Positions 54,365 to 62,698 of a DNA stretch of 64,000 bases are shown here, piece after piece; positions within the stretch are counted from its first letter, which is position 1, and each line of letters opens with the position of its first letter. The stretch spans positions 124,001-188,000 of the forward strand of contig NZ_QFYS01000005.1 in assembly GCF_003254525.1 (NCBI RefSeq). The letters are read 5' to 3'. Both the position numbers and the translations under genes were made by a program. Source of the DNA: Phenylobacterium kunshanense. GTDB taxonomy: Bacteria > Pseudomonadota > Alphaproteobacteria > Caulobacterales > Caulobacteraceae. The notes under the pieces were generated by a model. The model did not search any database, was not told the origin of the DNA, and saw only the letters and a list, made by a program, of their open reading frames with translations.

Positions 54365-55372
54365 ATGTCACGCGTATCGGAAATCCTTGCGGCCGCCGGC
54401 CGACGGCCGATCATGGCCTGGGTCTGGACCGCCGGTCTGGTGGCCATCGCCTTCGCCTTCCGATCGACCATGCATGGGGTCCTGGGCGGCAGCCTCTCCT
54501 ATTCGGCCTTCTATCCGGCGGTGATCCTGTCGGCCTATGCGTTCGGGCGGGGTCCGGCGATCGCCGCCGCCCTGGTTTCGGCCGTCCTCGGCTTTGCGGT
54601 TTTCGCCGCGCCGTCCTTCGACTGGCAGCTCGCGCCGAACGTCCTGATGGGCGCGCTGTTCTTCGTCATCACCTGCGCCGTCGCCATCGTCGTGATCACC
54701 GGCCTCACCGGCGCGCTGCGTCAGGTCTCGCACGAACTCGGTCGCGCCCAGGCCGTCGCCGACAGCCACGCGGGCCTGTTCCGCGAACTCAACGACCGCA
54801 TCAGTCATCACATGCGCCTCGTCGCCGGCGTCCTGGCCCTGCAGGCCAAAGGCGAGCCCGAGCCGCAGGTGGCCGATGGCCTGCGTCGCGCCATGGAGCG
54901 CTCGCTGCTGATCTCGCGAGTTCACCGCGACCTTGGGGGGCGGGAGGACGGCCCGGTGGACCTGGACGCCTTCGCGGCCGCGCTCGCCCGCGCGGTCTGC
55001 GTCGCCCGGGACGAACCAGCCGAGCGGGTGGTGATCCGCCCGTCCGGACTCAGCCTGGGCGTGGAGGAGACGACCTCGCTCGGGGTCGCCTTGGCGGAGT
55101 GCCTCGGCGCGCTTCTGGAGGCCGACGTCGCCGGCCCGCTGGCCGTGAGGTTCGGGGCCGACGGTCGCCAGGCCGAGGTCGCCATCTCCGAAGCGGGCCA
55201 GGCCGCCGAGGGGGTGCTGGTCTCGGTCTCGAACGGCTACCTGCTCCGCGCCATGGCCGAACAGCTCGGCGCCGCGGTGGCCCTTCGCGCCGATGCGCAA
55301 GGCGCGGCCCTGGTGTTGTCGATCCCGCGGACGGGGGCGGTCGGGCCCGGCCCGGCCGCCACCTTCCACTAG
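54365..55372 (+). CDS. DUF4118 membrane protein with a degenerate histidine-kinase-like domain
   Basis: A 335-residue inner-membrane protein. Residues 17-115 are the four-helix DUF4118 sensor. Residues 130-190 form a dimerisation/phospho-acceptor helix pair of the HisKA_2/HWE type with His148 and His149 (NDRISHHMRLVAGVLALQAK). The ATPase-like part (200-320) lacks the N-box Asn (the segment reads ALAECLGALLEADV) and any clear GxGxG box. It probably cannot use ATP and may act as a phosphotransferase or scaffold, as ChpT does in Caulobacter. The start is the ATG at 54365. Confidence 0.8.
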   Translation: MSRVSEILAAAGRRPIMAWVWTAGLVAIAFAFRSTMHGVLGGSLSYSAFYPAVILSAYAFGRGPAIAAALVSAVLGFAVFAAPSFDWQLAPNVLMGALFFVITCAVAIVVITGLTGALRQVSHELGRAQAVADSHAGLFRELNDRISHHMRLVAGVLALQAKGEPEPQVADGLRRAMERSLLISRVHRDLGGREDGPVDLDAFAAALARAVCVARDEPAERVVIRPSGLSLGVEETTSLGVALAECLGALLEADVAGPLAVRFGADGRQAEVAISEAGQAAEGVLVSVSNGYLLRAMAEQLGAAVALRADAQGAALVLSIPRTGAVGPGPAATFH

Positions 55373-55906
55373 CTAGTAGCCATTCAGCAGCACGTCGGCG
55401 ATCAGGCCGGTCGCGAGCGCCATCAGCACGAGATTGCCGTCCGCATACACCCAGCGGTGGCCGGGCGGGGGAGCCCGCAGGCCGTAGTAGTAGGGGTCCT
55501 GCACATAGTAGCTGCGGTAGGCGCGCGGCACGTAGGCGCCGCGGCGCCAGGTGTAGCCCCGGACGACGGGGTGATAGCCGTATCCTGGCGCGTACCAGTA
55601 GCCGGGGCGAACGCCGCGATATCCGCGCCATTCCGACCGGTCGCGCCAGGTTTCGGCCCGGCGGCGGTCATAGCGTAGCTCGCGCCGGCTCTCGCGCACC
55701 TCACGGCGATCGCGCTCCAGCTCGCGCCGTTCGCGCGAGGTGATCACGCCGTCGCGCCGTGCGTCGCGGCGATCTTCCTTCAGTTCGCGCCGATCCTCGC
55801 GCAGCTCCCGCCGATCTTCCCGGCGCTCGTGGCCCGGCTGGGCCGCCGAGGTGACCGGCGCGGCGACGGTGGCCAGAGCCACGGCGGCATACAGTATTCT
55901 CTTCAT
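55373..55906 (-). CDS. RcnB-family periplasmic protein
   Basis: A 177-residue protein with a signal peptide ([20 protein letters not shown]). The mature N-terminal third is highly charged (repeats of [13 protein letters not shown]), and the C-terminal part has the RcnB-type Tyr/Gly-rich stretch ([20 protein letters not shown]) and [20 protein letters not shown]. RcnB of E. coli takes part in nickel/cobalt balance; here the function is assumed from the family. A GAGGAG ribosome site precedes the ATG. The end abuts the stop of the kinase-like gene. Confidence 0.85.
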   Translation of the reverse strand: MKRILYAAVALATVAAPVTSAAQPGHERREDRRELREDRRELKEDRRDARRDGVITSRERRELERDRREVRESRRELRYDRRRAETWRDRSEWRGYRGVRPGYWYAPGYGYHPVVRGYTWRRGAYVPRAYRSYYVQDPYYYGLRAPPPGHRWVYADGNLVLMALATGLIADVLLNGY

Positions 55907-56083
55907 CTCGAACTCCTCGGGCCTTACGCGCCCCAGCCCGGCCAGGGGATCAGCTCCGCCCTGAACCCAGGCTGAACCCCCAGCTTCGGCTTCGGTTCAC
56001 CCTAGGGCATCTGGCGCAGGGATTGCAGCAAAGGGTTCAACCCGCTTGCAAGCTCGCCCCTTGGCCCTATTCGAAGAAGGCGC

Positions 56084-57901
56084 ATGAAAGCCAAGCCTGC
56101 ACGCCTCACCGATCTGCTGCGCGCCCAGGCGGCGCCGGCGCAGGCGTTGCTGGATTCCTGGTCCGAGATCGAGACGGCGGTCCTGGCCGACAGCGGCAAG
56201 GCGCGGGAAGCGTTTTCCGCCGCCGCGTTCGAACTGCCGCCGATCGCCGGCGCCATCGCCGATCGCCGGGCCCTGGCCGCCGCGGTGCTCACCGCGCGGG
56301 GCGATGTGTGCCACGCTGACCCAGCCTACCTCGACCTCTTCCGGGACAGCGCGGACCTGCGCCCTCTCCTGAAACGGGCGCTTCGCGAAGGGCCGGTCGT
56401 CAGCCTTGTGGAAGGGACCGCCGGCGCGGCCTTCGCCGCCTGGGTGGGCGACGCTTCGGCCGCCGCCCGCTGGCCGTTGGGGCCTGACGCCGCGGCCGCC
56501 CTCCGCGCCGGTCCGGAAAGGCTCGCGGTGGTGGTCAGCGCGCCGTCGCGCTCGTCCGAGCTCGCGCGCCATGCGGCCCGCGCGCTGGACCTCACGGCGC
56601 TGGAGGCGCGCCTCGCGGAGGCCCTCCTCTTCGCGCCGAACCTCGAGGTCGCCGCCGCCGACGCCGGCGTTGGCCGTGAGACCGCCCGCGACGCCCTGCG
56701 CCGCATCAACGCCAAGGCCGGCGTGCGCCGCACGCCCGAGCTGGTCGCCCGGCTCGTCGGTATCATGTGCGCGTCGAGCGACACCGTCGGTGAGGAGGCC
56801 CGCATCGCCGAGGACGCCTTCGGCCTGACTCCCGCAGAGGCCCGGGCCGCCGTCCTGGTGGCCAAGGGCGCCACGGCCCCGGAAGCCGCCAAGGTCCTCG
56901 GCCTCAGCCCGGAGACCGTCAAGACGCATATGAAGGCGATCCTGGCGAAGACCGGCGTCAAGGGCGCCAAGGACCTCGCCCGGCTGCTGATGGAGGCCCG
57001 CGAGCTCGTGGCTGTCGCCTCGGCCTCCGAACCGATGTTCGCCGAGGAGGGTGGGGGCGGCCGGCTTCGCATCCTGCCGTCGCTGGACGGCGCCCGGCGC
57101 ATCGCGCTCATCGACTACGGGCCCTACGACGGCGAGCCGGTGTTCGTCTTCCACGGGACGGCGGCCGGACGCCGGCTTCCCGAAGGCCTTCGCGCGGGTC
57201 TCGTGGCCGCGGGGCTGCGTCCCCTGGTGCTGCAGCGACCCGGCTTCGGTCTCACCGATCCCGCCGGCTACGACTATCTCCAGACCGGCGCGGCCGACAT
57301 GGCGGCGGTGATCGAGCGCCTGCGGCTGAAATCCGCTCACATCCTGGCCCGTGATACCGGCGCGCCCGTGGCCCTCTCCTTCGCCCGCGACTGGCCGCAC
57401 CTGCTGGGCCGTGCGGTGCTGCTCAATCCGCACCCGCCGATGTCGCGTGTCGATCACCGCGTCAGTTTCCTGGCCTCGGTCCAGCGGCACCTGCTGCGAA
57501 ACCCGGAACTCGTGGCGACCTTCGCCGAGTTCCTCCGTCGTCAGACGACCACCCAGACCCTCGAGCGGGTGCTGGACAGGAGCCTGGGTGAGGTGGAGCC
57601 CGACCGCCACGCGCTCCAGGATCCGGCCGTCCGCGATTTCCTCATCCGCGACATACAGGCTCTCTGCGCCCGGTCGGTGCGGGGCTTCGCGGCGGAGAAT
57701 GCGGTCTACGCCGCGGGCTGGGAGCCCCCGGGGGACCTGCCGCAGCGCCTGTGGACGGTGGCCGCCTGCTCGGAGCTGCCGCGCCATGTGCATGAGCCCT
57801 GGCTGCCGGTGGCCGATGTCCGCCGGGTGCGGATCGAGGGCGCCGGCATCCTGCCGCAATTCACCCATCCCGACGCCCTCGTCGCCCTGCTGACCGACTG
57901 A
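56084..57901 (+). CDS. double LuxR-type HTH fused to an epoxide-hydrolase-like domain
   Basis: A 605-residue fusion. Residues 1-160 are of unknown fold. Residues 167-225 are a divergent LuxR-type HTH (VAAADAGVGRETARDALRRI), and 247-302 are a canonical one (LTPAEARAAVLVAKGATAPE, GLSPETVKTHMKAILAKTGV). Residues 330-605 are an alpha/beta hydrolase: HGTAAGR (357-363), the nucleophile loop ARDTGAP with Asp424 in place of Ser, as in epoxide hydrolases and haloalkane dehalogenases, and a late His in QFTHPDAL. The protein may bind a small molecule in the hydrolase pocket and regulate DNA. The order (HTH before hydrolase) is notable. Confidence 0.85.
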   Translation: MKAKPARLTDLLRAQAAPAQALLDSWSEIETAVLADSGKAREAFSAAAFELPPIAGAIADRRALAAAVLTARGDVCHADPAYLDLFRDSADLRPLLKRALREGPVVSLVEGTAGAAFAAWVGDASAAARWPLGPDAAAALRAGPERLAVVVSAPSRSSELARHAARALDLTALEARLAEALLFAPNLEVAAADAGVGRETARDALRRINAKAGVRRTPELVARLVGIMCASSDTVGEEARIAEDAFGLTPAEARAAVLVAKGATAPEAAKVLGLSPETVKTHMKAILAKTGVKGAKDLARLLMEARELVAVASASEPMFAEEGGGGRLRILPSLDGARRIALIDYGPYDGEPVFVFHGTAAGRRLPEGLRAGLVAAGLRPLVLQRPGFGLTDPAGYDYLQTGAADMAAVIERLRLKSAHILARDTGAPVALSFARDWPHLLGRAVLLNPHPPMSRVDHRVSFLASVQRHLLRNPELVATFAEFLRRQTTTQTLERVLDRSLGEVEPDRHALQDPAVRDFLIRDIQALCARSVRGFAAENAVYAAGWEPPGDLPQRLWTVAACSELPRHVHEPWLPVADVRRVRIEGAGILPQFTHPDALVALLTD

Positions 57902-57982
57902 CGGTGGCGCCCCCATTCGGGGGAGGCCAGGCGCCGCGCCCGGCCCTAGCGTCGCAAGCCTGAGGGTTTTCGGGGGCTTACG

Positions 57983-58447
57983 ATGAACAGACTGATGATG
58001 TTGGGCGCGCTCTGCGCCGGGCTGGCCGTGACGCCGGCGACGGCTCAGCCGCTGCAGGTCAGCTATCCGGGGGATGCGACCATGGACTGTCCGACGATCG
58101 CCGCCGAGGCGTCGCGGATGGACCTGCTCGTCGCCGACGCCAACGCCCAGATCGCCAAGGCCGAGGGCCAGGCCCGGGGCGCCAACTTCGGCGCCTCGGT
58201 GGCGGTCGAAGGCATGCTGCGCACGGGTCTGCTTGGCCGGATGCCCGGTGCGGGTCAGATCGCCAACCAGGCGGCCAACGTCGCGCGCCAGCGGGCCGAG
58301 CAGGTCAAGGCCCAGGCCGCCGCCGACATCCAGACGGCTGGTACGCGCAAGGCCCTGCTGTCGGGCCTATACGCCGGCAAGGCCTGTGATGCGCCGCCCC
58401 CGGCCCTGCCGGAGGCGCCGGCCGCCGCCGGGCCGACCGGCTCTTAA
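57983..58447 (+). CDS. exported helical protein of unknown function
   Basis: A 154-residue protein with a signal peptide (MNRLMMLGALCAGLAVTPAT). The mature part is helical and Ala-rich with two Cys (MDCPTIA and GKACDAP), a central AEGQARGANFGASVAVEGML and RQRAEQVKAQAAADIQTAG, and a Pro-rich end. No known domain. A strong hairpin follows the stop. Confidence 0.65.
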   Translation: MNRLMMLGALCAGLAVTPATAQPLQVSYPGDATMDCPTIAAEASRMDLLVADANAQIAKAEGQARGANFGASVAVEGMLRTGLLGRMPGAGQIANQAANVARQRAEQVKAQAAADIQTAGTRKALLSGLYAGKACDAPPPALPEAPAAAGPTGS

Positions 58448-58460
58448 CTGCGATCCGGAC

Positions 58461-58502
58461 GCCGCACGCCGCGCGTGTCCCTAGAGACGCGCGGCGTGCG
58501 GC
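58461..58502. terminator. 16-bp perfect hairpin
   Basis: Bases 58461-58476 pair exactly with 58487-58502 around a ten-base loop. It lies 14 bases after the stop of the gene ending at 58447. No T run follows, so simple intrinsic termination is uncertain; it touches a second structured element. Confidence 0.55.
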
Positions 58503-58581
58503 CCGGCCATCCATGACTCCGCACAGGCCGTGCCCTGGGGAAGCCCCCCGCGACCCCGCCGGCCTGGTCATGGATGGCCGG
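58503..58581. other. 79-base nested inverted-repeat element, candidate structured RNA
   Basis: The outer arms CCGGCCATCCATGAC (58503-58517) and its complement (58567-58581) match in all 15 positions. An inner pair CAGGCCG (58524-58530) and CGGCCTG (58560-58566) continues the stem after a six-base bulge on one side. A GGGG/CCCC mini-hairpin lies at the tip. The element fills the gap between two same-strand genes. It could be a non-coding RNA, an mRNA-stabilising element or a small repeat. Confidence 0.5.
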
Positions 58582-58643
58582 ACCCGGTCGTCGGCCCGCC
58601 CGGCTGGGGCTCGCCTCGTTGGTGAACACTGTTGCGTTGCAGC

Positions 58644-59072
58644 ATGGCCTTGATCCACTCTGACCCCATGGCGGCTCCGCGAACCTCCCTGGGCGGTCTC
58701 TTATCCGAGGCGCTGATCAACCTTGTGGTGGCGGGGGCGCTCGTGGCCCTGGCGACCGTCGCGCGGGCGGCGCTGGCGTCCCAGCTCGGCCTCCTCTCTC
58801 CGTTCATGATCTATGTGGCGGCGGTGCTGGTGGCCGGCCTGGTGCGCGGCGCCTTCTGCGGGGCCATGGTCATGCTGGGCGGCGGGCTGCTCGGCCTGCG
58901 CCTGTTCCTCAGTCCGGACGGCGTCGCGGCGCCCGGCTCGATGATCGCCCTCATGGTGTTCTGGGGCGTCTCGGCTCCGGTCCTGGTCACCGCCAACGAA
59001 CTCCGGGTCCAGCTCACGCGCGCCATGGCCCGGCTTTCGGCCGCCCTCGACCGGAACGGCCGCGTCGCCTGA
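58644..59072 (+). CDS. DUF4118-type membrane protein without kinase domain
   Basis: A 142-residue inner-membrane protein with about four helices resembling the DUF4118 sensor of the gene at 54365 (LSPFMIYVAAVLVAGLVRGA, FWGVSAPVLVTANELRVQ). The chain ends with a short helix (LTRAMARLSAALDRNG) where a kinase would begin, so it may be a truncated sensor. The start is unclear: ATG 58644 and ATG 58668 are both possible and neither has a good ribosome site. Confidence 0.65.
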   Translation: MALIHSDPMAAPRTSLGGLLSEALINLVVAGALVALATVARAALASQLGLLSPFMIYVAAVLVAGLVRGAFCGAMVMLGGGLLGLRLFLSPDGVAAPGSMIALMVFWGVSAPVLVTANELRVQLTRAMARLSAALDRNGRVA

Positions 59073-59169
59073 CGGGCGAAGGTCGCATCGCCGACACAAC
59101 TGTCGGGGGAATGGGTGTATAGTGTGACCTCGTCCCACGCTCCCGCCTGGCGTCGAGGGAGTTCCGAAC

Positions 59170-59367
59170 GTGCCCCTTTTCACCTTCTACCCCTGCCGCC
59201 CCGACGGATCGTCGATCGCTTTCGACGCTCTGGAATGCGCGGACGACTCCGGCGCTCTCGCCGTTGCGCGCCGGGTGCTGGACGAACATAGAAGCTCGGT
59301 CGAGGTGATTATCTGGCAGGGCGAACGGCGGGTCGGCGCCGTCTCTCGGATCACCGATCCCGCCTGA
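59170..59367 (+). CDS. 65-residue small protein, GTG start
   Basis: A compact alpha/beta protein (MPLFTFYPCRPDGSSIAFDA, then AVARRVLDEHRSSVEVIIWQ and GERRVGAVSRI). It looks like small DUF6894-type proteins common in alphaproteobacteria. A GGGAG ribosome site precedes the GTG at 59170. Role unknown. Confidence 0.6.
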   Translation: MPLFTFYPCRPDGSSIAFDALECADDSGALAVARRVLDEHRSSVEVIIWQGERRVGAVSRITDPA

Positions 59368-59425
59368 ACGCCGCGGGTCGCCGGCGCACTTGCCCTTCGG
59401 CGTCGCATCGGCCAAAGCCTCAGGG

Positions 59426-59611
59426 ATGTCGAGGGCTTCCCACACGGACCGCGCCGTCCTGGCTGTACGCATCCTGACGGCGGTCAGCGTGGCGCTGGCG
59501 CTTATGTGCGCCGTGCTGGCGTGGCTCTGGAAGACCGAACGGGAAAACGCCGCATGCTGGAAGGCTGCGGCCGAGTTTCAACTTCAGCTCGAGGGCGGTT
59601 GCGACGCCTGA
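59426..59611 (+). CDS. 61-residue single-pass membrane protein
   Basis: One transmembrane helix (AVRILTAVSVALALMCAVLA) and a short polar tail with two Cys. The ATG at 59426 has only a weak ribosome site, so the gene is tentative. It lies just before the amidohydrolase operon. Confidence 0.4.
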   Translation: MSRASHTDRAVLAVRILTAVSVALALMCAVLAWLWKTERENAACWKAAAEFQLQLEGGCDA

Positions 59612-59639
59612 GGCGTTCGTGACGAGCGGGGGGGCGCGC

Positions 59640-60941
59640 GTGATCCGATCCGTCCTGGCGGCCCTTGCCGTCATGCTGGCCACGCCGGCCGCCGCTGAGA
59701 CAGTGCTGTACCGGGGCGCCACGCTGATCGACGGGACCGGCGGGCGGCCCCGCCCTGGCATGTCGGTCCTGGTGGAGGGCGAACGCATTCGTGCGGTGCT
59801 TCCGGCCGATCGGCTGCCGCCTCCCGCCGGCGCCCGCGTGGTGGACCTGACGGGCAAGTACCTGCTGCCCGGCCTGATCGACAGCCACGAGCACCTCGCC
59901 ACGCCGCCCAATCGCCGCCGCGCCGAGGCGATCCTGCGCCGCGACCTGTTCGGCGGCGTCACCGCGGTCCGGGACATGGCCGACGACCTGCGGGCCGTCG
60001 CCGACCTCTCACGGGCCAGTCTCAAGGGCGAGATCCCGGCGCCGGACATCCACTACGCCGCGCTCTTCGCCGGCCGCTCGTTTTTCGACGATCCCCGGAC
60101 CGCGGCCACCACCTACGGCTTCCGGCCTGGCGAGACGCCCTGGATGCAGGCGATCGACGAGCGCACGGACCTGCGCCAGGCCGTCACCCTGGCCCGTGGG
60201 ACCTCGGCGACCGCGATCAAGATCTACGCGAACCTCGACGCCCGGCTTGTGCGCCGTCTTGCCGCCGAGGCGCGCCGCCAGGGCCTCAAGGTCTGGGTCC
60301 ACACCGCGGTCTACCCCGCCACGCCGGCAGAGGTGGCCAAGGCGCGGCCCGACGTGATGTCCCATGCCTGCTCGCTGGCGCACCAGACGGCCGGCACGCC
60401 GGCGAGCTATCAGTCCCGCACCCCGATCGCCGCGTCGCGGTTTCTGGCGTCCGACGATCCGGGGGTCGGCCGCGTCCTCGCGCTGATGAAGCCGCGCGAG
60501 ATCATCCTCGACGCCACCACCAGCATCTACCACCAGCCGCGTCCCAGGCCGGGCCTGTGCTCGGGCGAACTGTCCGACGCCCTGGTGCGCCAGGCCTGGC
60601 AGGCCGGCGTTCAGATCTCGGCCGGGACCGACTGGGTCGCGCCCGCCGCGGACCCCTGGCCGACATTGCACCACGAACTCGCGGCCCTGGTGAAACTGGG
60701 CATGCCGCCTTCGGAGGTGATCCGGGCCGCGACGTTCAACGGCGCCCGGGCGGCGGGCCGTCTGTCCGACATGGGCTCCATCGCGCCTGGAAAGCTCGCC
60801 AACCTCATCGTGACGGACCGCGATCCCACGGCCGACATCGAGAACCTCAAGACCCTGGAACTGACCGTCAAACGCGGCCGGGAGCACCGGCGCGCCGACT
60901 TCGTCCCGCTCTCCGAGGCCGACCTGGAGGAGGCGTCGTGA
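59640..60941 (+). CDS. exported amidohydrolase (imidazolonepropionase-like)
   Basis: A 433-residue metal-dependent hydrolase. The signal peptide is MIRSVLAALAVMLATPAAAE, read from a GTG at 59640 that has a G-rich ribosome site; a GTG at 59619 is less likely. Motifs: GLIDSHEHLATPP, the carbamylated Lys in ATAIKIYAN, VHTAVYP, MSHACSLAHQ and SAGTDWVAP. It would act in the periplasm on an amide, peptide or lactam. The stop overlaps the next GTG by four bases. Confidence 0.88.
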   Translation: MIRSVLAALAVMLATPAAAETVLYRGATLIDGTGGRPRPGMSVLVEGERIRAVLPADRLPPPAGARVVDLTGKYLLPGLIDSHEHLATPPNRRRAEAILRRDLFGGVTAVRDMADDLRAVADLSRASLKGEIPAPDIHYAALFAGRSFFDDPRTAATTYGFRPGETPWMQAIDERTDLRQAVTLARGTSATAIKIYANLDARLVRRLAAEARRQGLKVWVHTAVYPATPAEVAKARPDVMSHACSLAHQTAGTPASYQSRTPIAASRFLASDDPGVGRVLALMKPREIILDATTSIYHQPRPRPGLCSGELSDALVRQAWQAGVQISAGTDWVAPAADPWPTLHHELAALVKLGMPPSEVIRAATFNGARAAGRLSDMGSIAPGKLANLIVTDRDPTADIENLKTLELTVKRGREHRRADFVPLSEADLEEAS

Positions 60942-61570
60942 ACCGCCGCCAGGCCCTTGGCCTGGGCGCCGCCGTGGCGGCGGGCGGCGTGGCCACCTGG
61001 TTTCTCCAGACCCGGCCGCCGCCGGCCCAGCGCCTCGAGATGACGCCGGTGGTCCGCGCGGTCCTCGGCGATCGGGGATCGCCCCACGCGGGGGCTGACG
61101 CGCCCGACGTCACCGTCGTGGTCTTCACCGACTACCAGTGCGGGATCTGCAAGATGACGGACCCGGCCCTGACGGCCCTGCTGGCGGACGACCCCAACGT
61201 GCGGGTGATCTACAAGGACTGGCCGATCCGTGGGCCCGCCTCCGACGCCGCCGCCCGCCATGCCCTCGCAGCCGACCGCCAGGGTCGATACCTCGCCGTC
61301 CATCAGGCGTTCATGGCCGCCCACGGTCCCCTCGACCCGATCCGGTTCGACGAGATCGCCGGTGGGGCCGGCGTGGACGTCGTGCGCCTGCGCGCCGACC
61401 TCGACCTTCACGGCGCCGCCATCGACGCCCAGCTTCGCGGTCACGCGCTGCAGGCCTTCTCCCTCGGCCTCGCCGGCACCCCGGCCTACCTGGTCGGCCG
61501 CTATCTCATCCAGGGGGGGCTCGACGAGCGGGCCCTGGCCGCCGCTGTCCGCCGAGCGCGCCGCGGGTGA
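60938..61570 (+). CDS. DsbA-like thiol oxidoreductase, GTG start
   Basis: A 210-residue periplasmic thioredoxin-fold protein. The N-terminus (NRRQALGLGAAVAAGGVATW) has a twin-arginine-type signal. The redox motif is CGIC in VFTDYQCGICKMTDPALTAL, followed by the helical insert and cis-Pro region (GTPAYLVGRYLI). It is coupled to the amidohydrolase by a GTGA overlap, with a GGAGG just upstream. It may form or repair disulfides of the partner enzyme. Confidence 0.88.
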   Translation: MNRRQALGLGAAVAAGGVATWFLQTRPPPAQRLEMTPVVRAVLGDRGSPHAGADAPDVTVVVFTDYQCGICKMTDPALTALLADDPNVRVIYKDWPIRGPASDAAARHALAADRQGRYLAVHQAFMAAHGPLDPIRFDEIAGGAGVDVVRLRADLDLHGAAIDAQLRGHALQAFSLGLAGTPAYLVGRYLIQGGLDERALAAAVRRARRG

Positions 61571-61601
61571 ACTCGGGGCCGACTGACCCGTTCATGAGGG
61601 C

Positions 61602-61916
61602 ATGAAGTCCCTGATCCCTGCCGCTGTGGTGGTCACCGCCCTGATCGCGCTGTCGCTCGCGGGGTGCGAGCGGCCCGCGCCCGTGACCTCCGCCGAAGAC
61701 GCCGCCGTCGCCGTCGATCCGCCCCCGCCTGGCGCCACCACCGGCGCCGGCGGCGCAGCGACAGCATCCGTCGACCCGAACCCAGCTGGGGCTGGCGCCG
61801 TCACCGGCGCCGACCCCGAGGCGACGACCTCGGAGATGGGCGCTACCTCTCCGATGGCGGTGAATCCGTCCGGGGCCGTGCCGCCGGCGCCTCCTCCGAC
61901 CCTGCCGCCCAACTAG
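61602..61916 (+). CDS. Pro/Ala-rich lipoprotein
   Basis: A 104-residue lipoprotein: MKSLIPAAVVVTALIALSLA and lipobox LAGC. The mature part is low in complexity and rich in Pro, Ala, Gly and Thr, so probably unstructured. It lies 31 bp after the DsbA-like gene. Confidence 0.65.
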   Translation: MKSLIPAAVVVTALIALSLAGCERPAPVTSAEDAAVAVDPPPPGATTGAGGAATASVDPNPAGAGAVTGADPEATTSEMGATSPMAVNPSGAVPPAPPPTLPPN

Positions 61917-61978
61917 CGTTCATCGCACCGACAGCCGGAGCGTGGCAGGATCGCGGGGCGTTCCATGGAGCCCCTGAC

Positions 61979-62698
61979 ATGCCAGACCCCCGCATTCTCG
62001 CCGCCGCCGCTGCGGGCGGCCTCGTCGCCTTGGGAGCCGCCGTGGGCGGGCTGTTCATCGGGCAGGGGGTCGAGAACGCGCGTGTCGGCGATCGCAGCGT
62101 GACGGTGCGCGGCCTGTCCGAGCGGATCGTGAAGGCCGATCTCGCGGTGCTTCCGCTGAAGTTCGCCGCCGCCGGCGACGACCTGCAGGCGGTCCAGGCC
62201 GACGTCGATGTCGACACCGCCGCGGTCCGCCGATTCCTGGCCACCCAGGGCTATGCGCCCGCCGAAATCGACCTTGGCCGGCTGGAGGTCACCGACCAGT
62301 ACGCCCGCGAGTACCAGCAGCAGAACGTCGCCGCCCGCTACCGCGTCGCCCAGACCGTGATCGTGCGCACGTCCAACGTCGACCGTGTGCAGGCCACGAC
62401 GCGTCAGCTCGACCAGCTCCTGCGCCAGGGCGTGATCCTCCAGGACTACGCCGGGCCGAGCTATCTCTTCACCCGCCTCAACGATGTGCGCCCGCAGATG
62501 ATCGCCGAGGCGACGGCCAGCGCGCGCTCCGGCGCCCAGCAGTTCGCCAAGGACGCCGGCGCCTCTCTGTCGGGCATCCGTTCGGCCACCCAGGGCTCGT
62601 TCGAGATCCAGGGGCGCGATGACATCGGCTACGAGCCGAACGGCCAGGTGTTCAAGAAGGTCCGGGTGGTGACGACGATCACCTATCGCCTGCGCTAA
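61979..62698 (+). CDS. SIMPL-domain (DUF541) periplasmic protein
   Basis: A 239-residue protein with an N-terminal hydrophobic signal or anchor (ILAAAAAGGLVALGAAVGGL). The SIMPL domain follows: RSVTVRGLSERIVKADLAVL, YRVAQTVIVRTSNVDRVQAT, and the closing VRVVTTITYRLR. Relatives include the outer-membrane stress protein BP26 of Brucella. GGAG lies about nine bases before the ATG. The stop overlaps the convergent PEP-CTERM gene by four bases. Confidence 0.88.
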   Translation: MPDPRILAAAAAGGLVALGAAVGGLFIGQGVENARVGDRSVTVRGLSERIVKADLAVLPLKFAAAGDDLQAVQADVDVDTAAVRRFLATQGYAPAEIDLGRLEVTDQYAREYQQQNVAARYRVAQTVIVRTSNVDRVQATTRQLDQLLRQGVILQDYAGPSYLFTRLNDVRPQMIAEATASARSGAQQFAKDAGASLSGIRSATQGSFEIQGRDDIGYEPNGQVFKKVRVVTTITYRLR

